From: Crocinitomicaceae bacterium
GTDB taxonomy: Bacteria; Bacteroidota; Bacteroidia; Flavobacteriales_D; Crocinitomicaceae
Reading direction: 5' to 3'
NCBI GenBank assembly: GCA_015662935.1
Contig: DQTF01000144.1
Span: 1-12,575 of the forward strand
DNA length: 12,575 nt
Shown: in pieces, positions 11,568 to 12,575 of the stretch
Layout: the number at the start of each line of letters is the position of its first letter
Numbering within the stretch: position 1 is the stretch's first letter
Notes under the pieces: model-generated
Told to the model about the DNA's origin: nothing
The model's input: the letters and a program-made list of their open reading frames with translations, nothing else
Databases searched by the model: none
Translations under genes and position numbers: made by a program

Positions 11568-12575
11568 ATGAAATACGTATTTATTTTTGCACTCCTAGTT
11601 CTGTCTTTCAGTACTCATGCGCAACATACTTTAAATGGAATTGTCTTAAATGATGGTTCCCCTGTTCCATTTGCTAAGGTTAAAATAAAATCTCAAAACG
11701 CTTTTGGATTAACCGATGATGAAGGAATATTCAAAATATCGAATTTAAAAGAAGGAGAATTTGAAATCGAAGTATTCAGCTATGGTTTAGATTTATATTT
11801 TGAGAAAATTAGAATACCTTCAGAATCAATCACAATCGATCTAATATCTTCTGCACAAGAAGTTGAAGAAATGGTTGTCAGTGGAACTTTAAAAGAGATT
11901 TCTAAAAAAGAAAGCACCGTTAACATAGAAGTCTATTCAACTAAATTCTTCAAAAAGAACCCATCCCCCACTATTTACGATGCAATGCAGAATATCAATG
12001 GTGTTCGACCTCAATTGAATTGCAACATTTGTAACACCGGAGATATTCATATCAATGGATTAGAAGGCCCATACACAATGATTCTTATTGATGGAATGCC
12101 AATTGTGAGTAGTCTATCAACCGTTTATGGATTGTCAGGGATTCCCAATTCTTTGGTTGAACGAATTGAAATAGTAAAAGGCCCTGCTTCTACTCTTTAT
12201 GGAAGTGAAGCTATTGGTGGGGTAATTAACATCATCACAAAGAATGCACAAACAGCCCCTCTTCTATCTGTTGATTTAATGACGACATCTTGGTTGGAGA
12301 CATCGGCTGATATTGCTTTGAAAACTAAAATAGGAAAGAAAGCGAACGTTTTAACGGGAATTAATTATTTCAAATACGGAAATAAGCGTGATGATAATAA
12401 CGATGGCTTTACCGATGTAACATTGCAGGATCGAATTTCTATCTTCCAAAAATGGAATTTTAAAAGAAAGGACTATCGATTGCTCAGTATTGCCGCTCGA
12501 TATTTATATGAAGACAGATGGGGAGGAGAAATGAATTTCACATCAGATTATCGTGGTGGTGATAGCATTTATGGA
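11568..12575 (+). CDS. TonB-dependent outer membrane receptor (partial, 3' end outside window)
   Basis: ATG at 11568 opens a frame that stays open to the window end (336 residues, N-terminal part only). A signal peptide (MKYVFIFALLVLSFSTHAQ) is followed by a carboxypeptidase-regulatory-like beta-sandwich (about 20-92, GIVLNDGSPVPFAKV at 24-38, GLTDDEGIFKI). A TonB-box-like EEMVVSGTL (100-108) and the plug domain come next: SPTIYDAMQNINGVRP, HINGLEGPYTMILIDGMPI (161-179), RIEIVKGPASTLYGSEAIGG (199-218). Barrel strands then begin. The plug has a C152-N-I-C155 pair, and the loop DDNNDGFTD (275-283) looks like a calcium-binding loop. TonB receptors import scarce ligands such as metal chelates, haem or cobalamin using proton-motive force. 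Co-transcription with a ZIP transporter under a DtxR-like operator points to a metal or metal-complex ligand. Confidence 0.93.
   Translation, partial: MKYVFIFALLVLSFSTHAQHTLNGIVLNDGSPVPFAKVKIKSQNAFGLTDDEGIFKISNLKEGEFEIEVFSYGLDLYFEKIRIPSESITIDLISSAQEVEEMVVSGTLKEISKKESTVNIEVYSTKFFKKNPSPTIYDAMQNINGVRPQLNCNICNTGDIHINGLEGPYTMILIDGMPIVSSLSTVYGLSGIPNSLVERIEIVKGPASTLYGSEAIGGVINIITKNAQTAPLLSVDLMTTSWLETSADIALKTKIGKKANVLTGINYFKYGNKRDDNNDGFTDVTLQDRISIFQKWNFKRKDYRLLSIAARYLYEDRWGGEMNFTSDYRGGDSIYG

Overview
The window reads as a chromosomal segment of a Bacteroidota bacterium, most likely class Flavobacteriia or a close relative. The evidence is AT-rich DNA, promoters with the TAnnTTTG -7 element instead of the E. 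coli -10 box, two secreted proteins ending in type IX secretion (T9SS) sorting domains, a TonB-dependent receptor with an N-terminal carboxypeptidase-regulatory-like domain, and short Bacteroidota-type lipoprotein signals. Genus cannot be fixed from sequence alone. No transposase, integrase, CRISPR array, tRNA or rRNA was seen.

Layout: (1) 1-431 is the 3' end of a 2-oxo acid dehydrogenase E1 (beta part). (2) 631-1203 is a single-cysteine thioredoxin-fold protein. It converges, across a bidirectional terminator, on (3) a minus-strand translation-related cluster at 3232-1242: rpsP (S16 with a long acidic/alanine-rich tail), rimM and a TrmN6-type tRNA methyltransferase. A strong hairpin terminator lies between rpsP and rimM. 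(4) 3497-7351 is a plus-strand operon of a FadL-type outer membrane channel, an SGNH/GDSL-like lipoprotein whose catalytic motifs look degraded, and a T9SS-exported alpha/beta-hydrolase esterase. It ends in a near-perfect terminator. (5) 7412-7849 is a GNAT acetyltransferase starting only seven bases after that terminator's T-run. (6) 7960-9948 is a secreted M1 metallopeptidase with a T9SS domain. (7) 9965-12575 is a metal-homeostasis locus: a minus-strand DtxR/MntR-family repressor diverges from a plus-strand ZIP transporter followed by a TonB-dependent receptor that runs off the window.

The best candidate system is region 7. The 82-bp divergent gap carries a palindrome (GTTAGA-TTAG-TCTAAC) that matches, from memory, 15 of 19 positions of the actinobacterial IdeR/DtxR box and sits directly upstream of the transporter's TAGTTTTG -7 element. 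Together these look like a self-contained metal-responsive import module: outer membrane receptor, inner membrane permease, regulator and operator. The metal cannot be assigned, because the regulator mixes MntR-like and atypical ligands and carries an unusual cysteine-rich tail, and the receptor plug has a CxxC. Region 4 is the second point of interest, as a possible surface hydrolysis and outer-membrane uptake unit for a hydrophobic ester.
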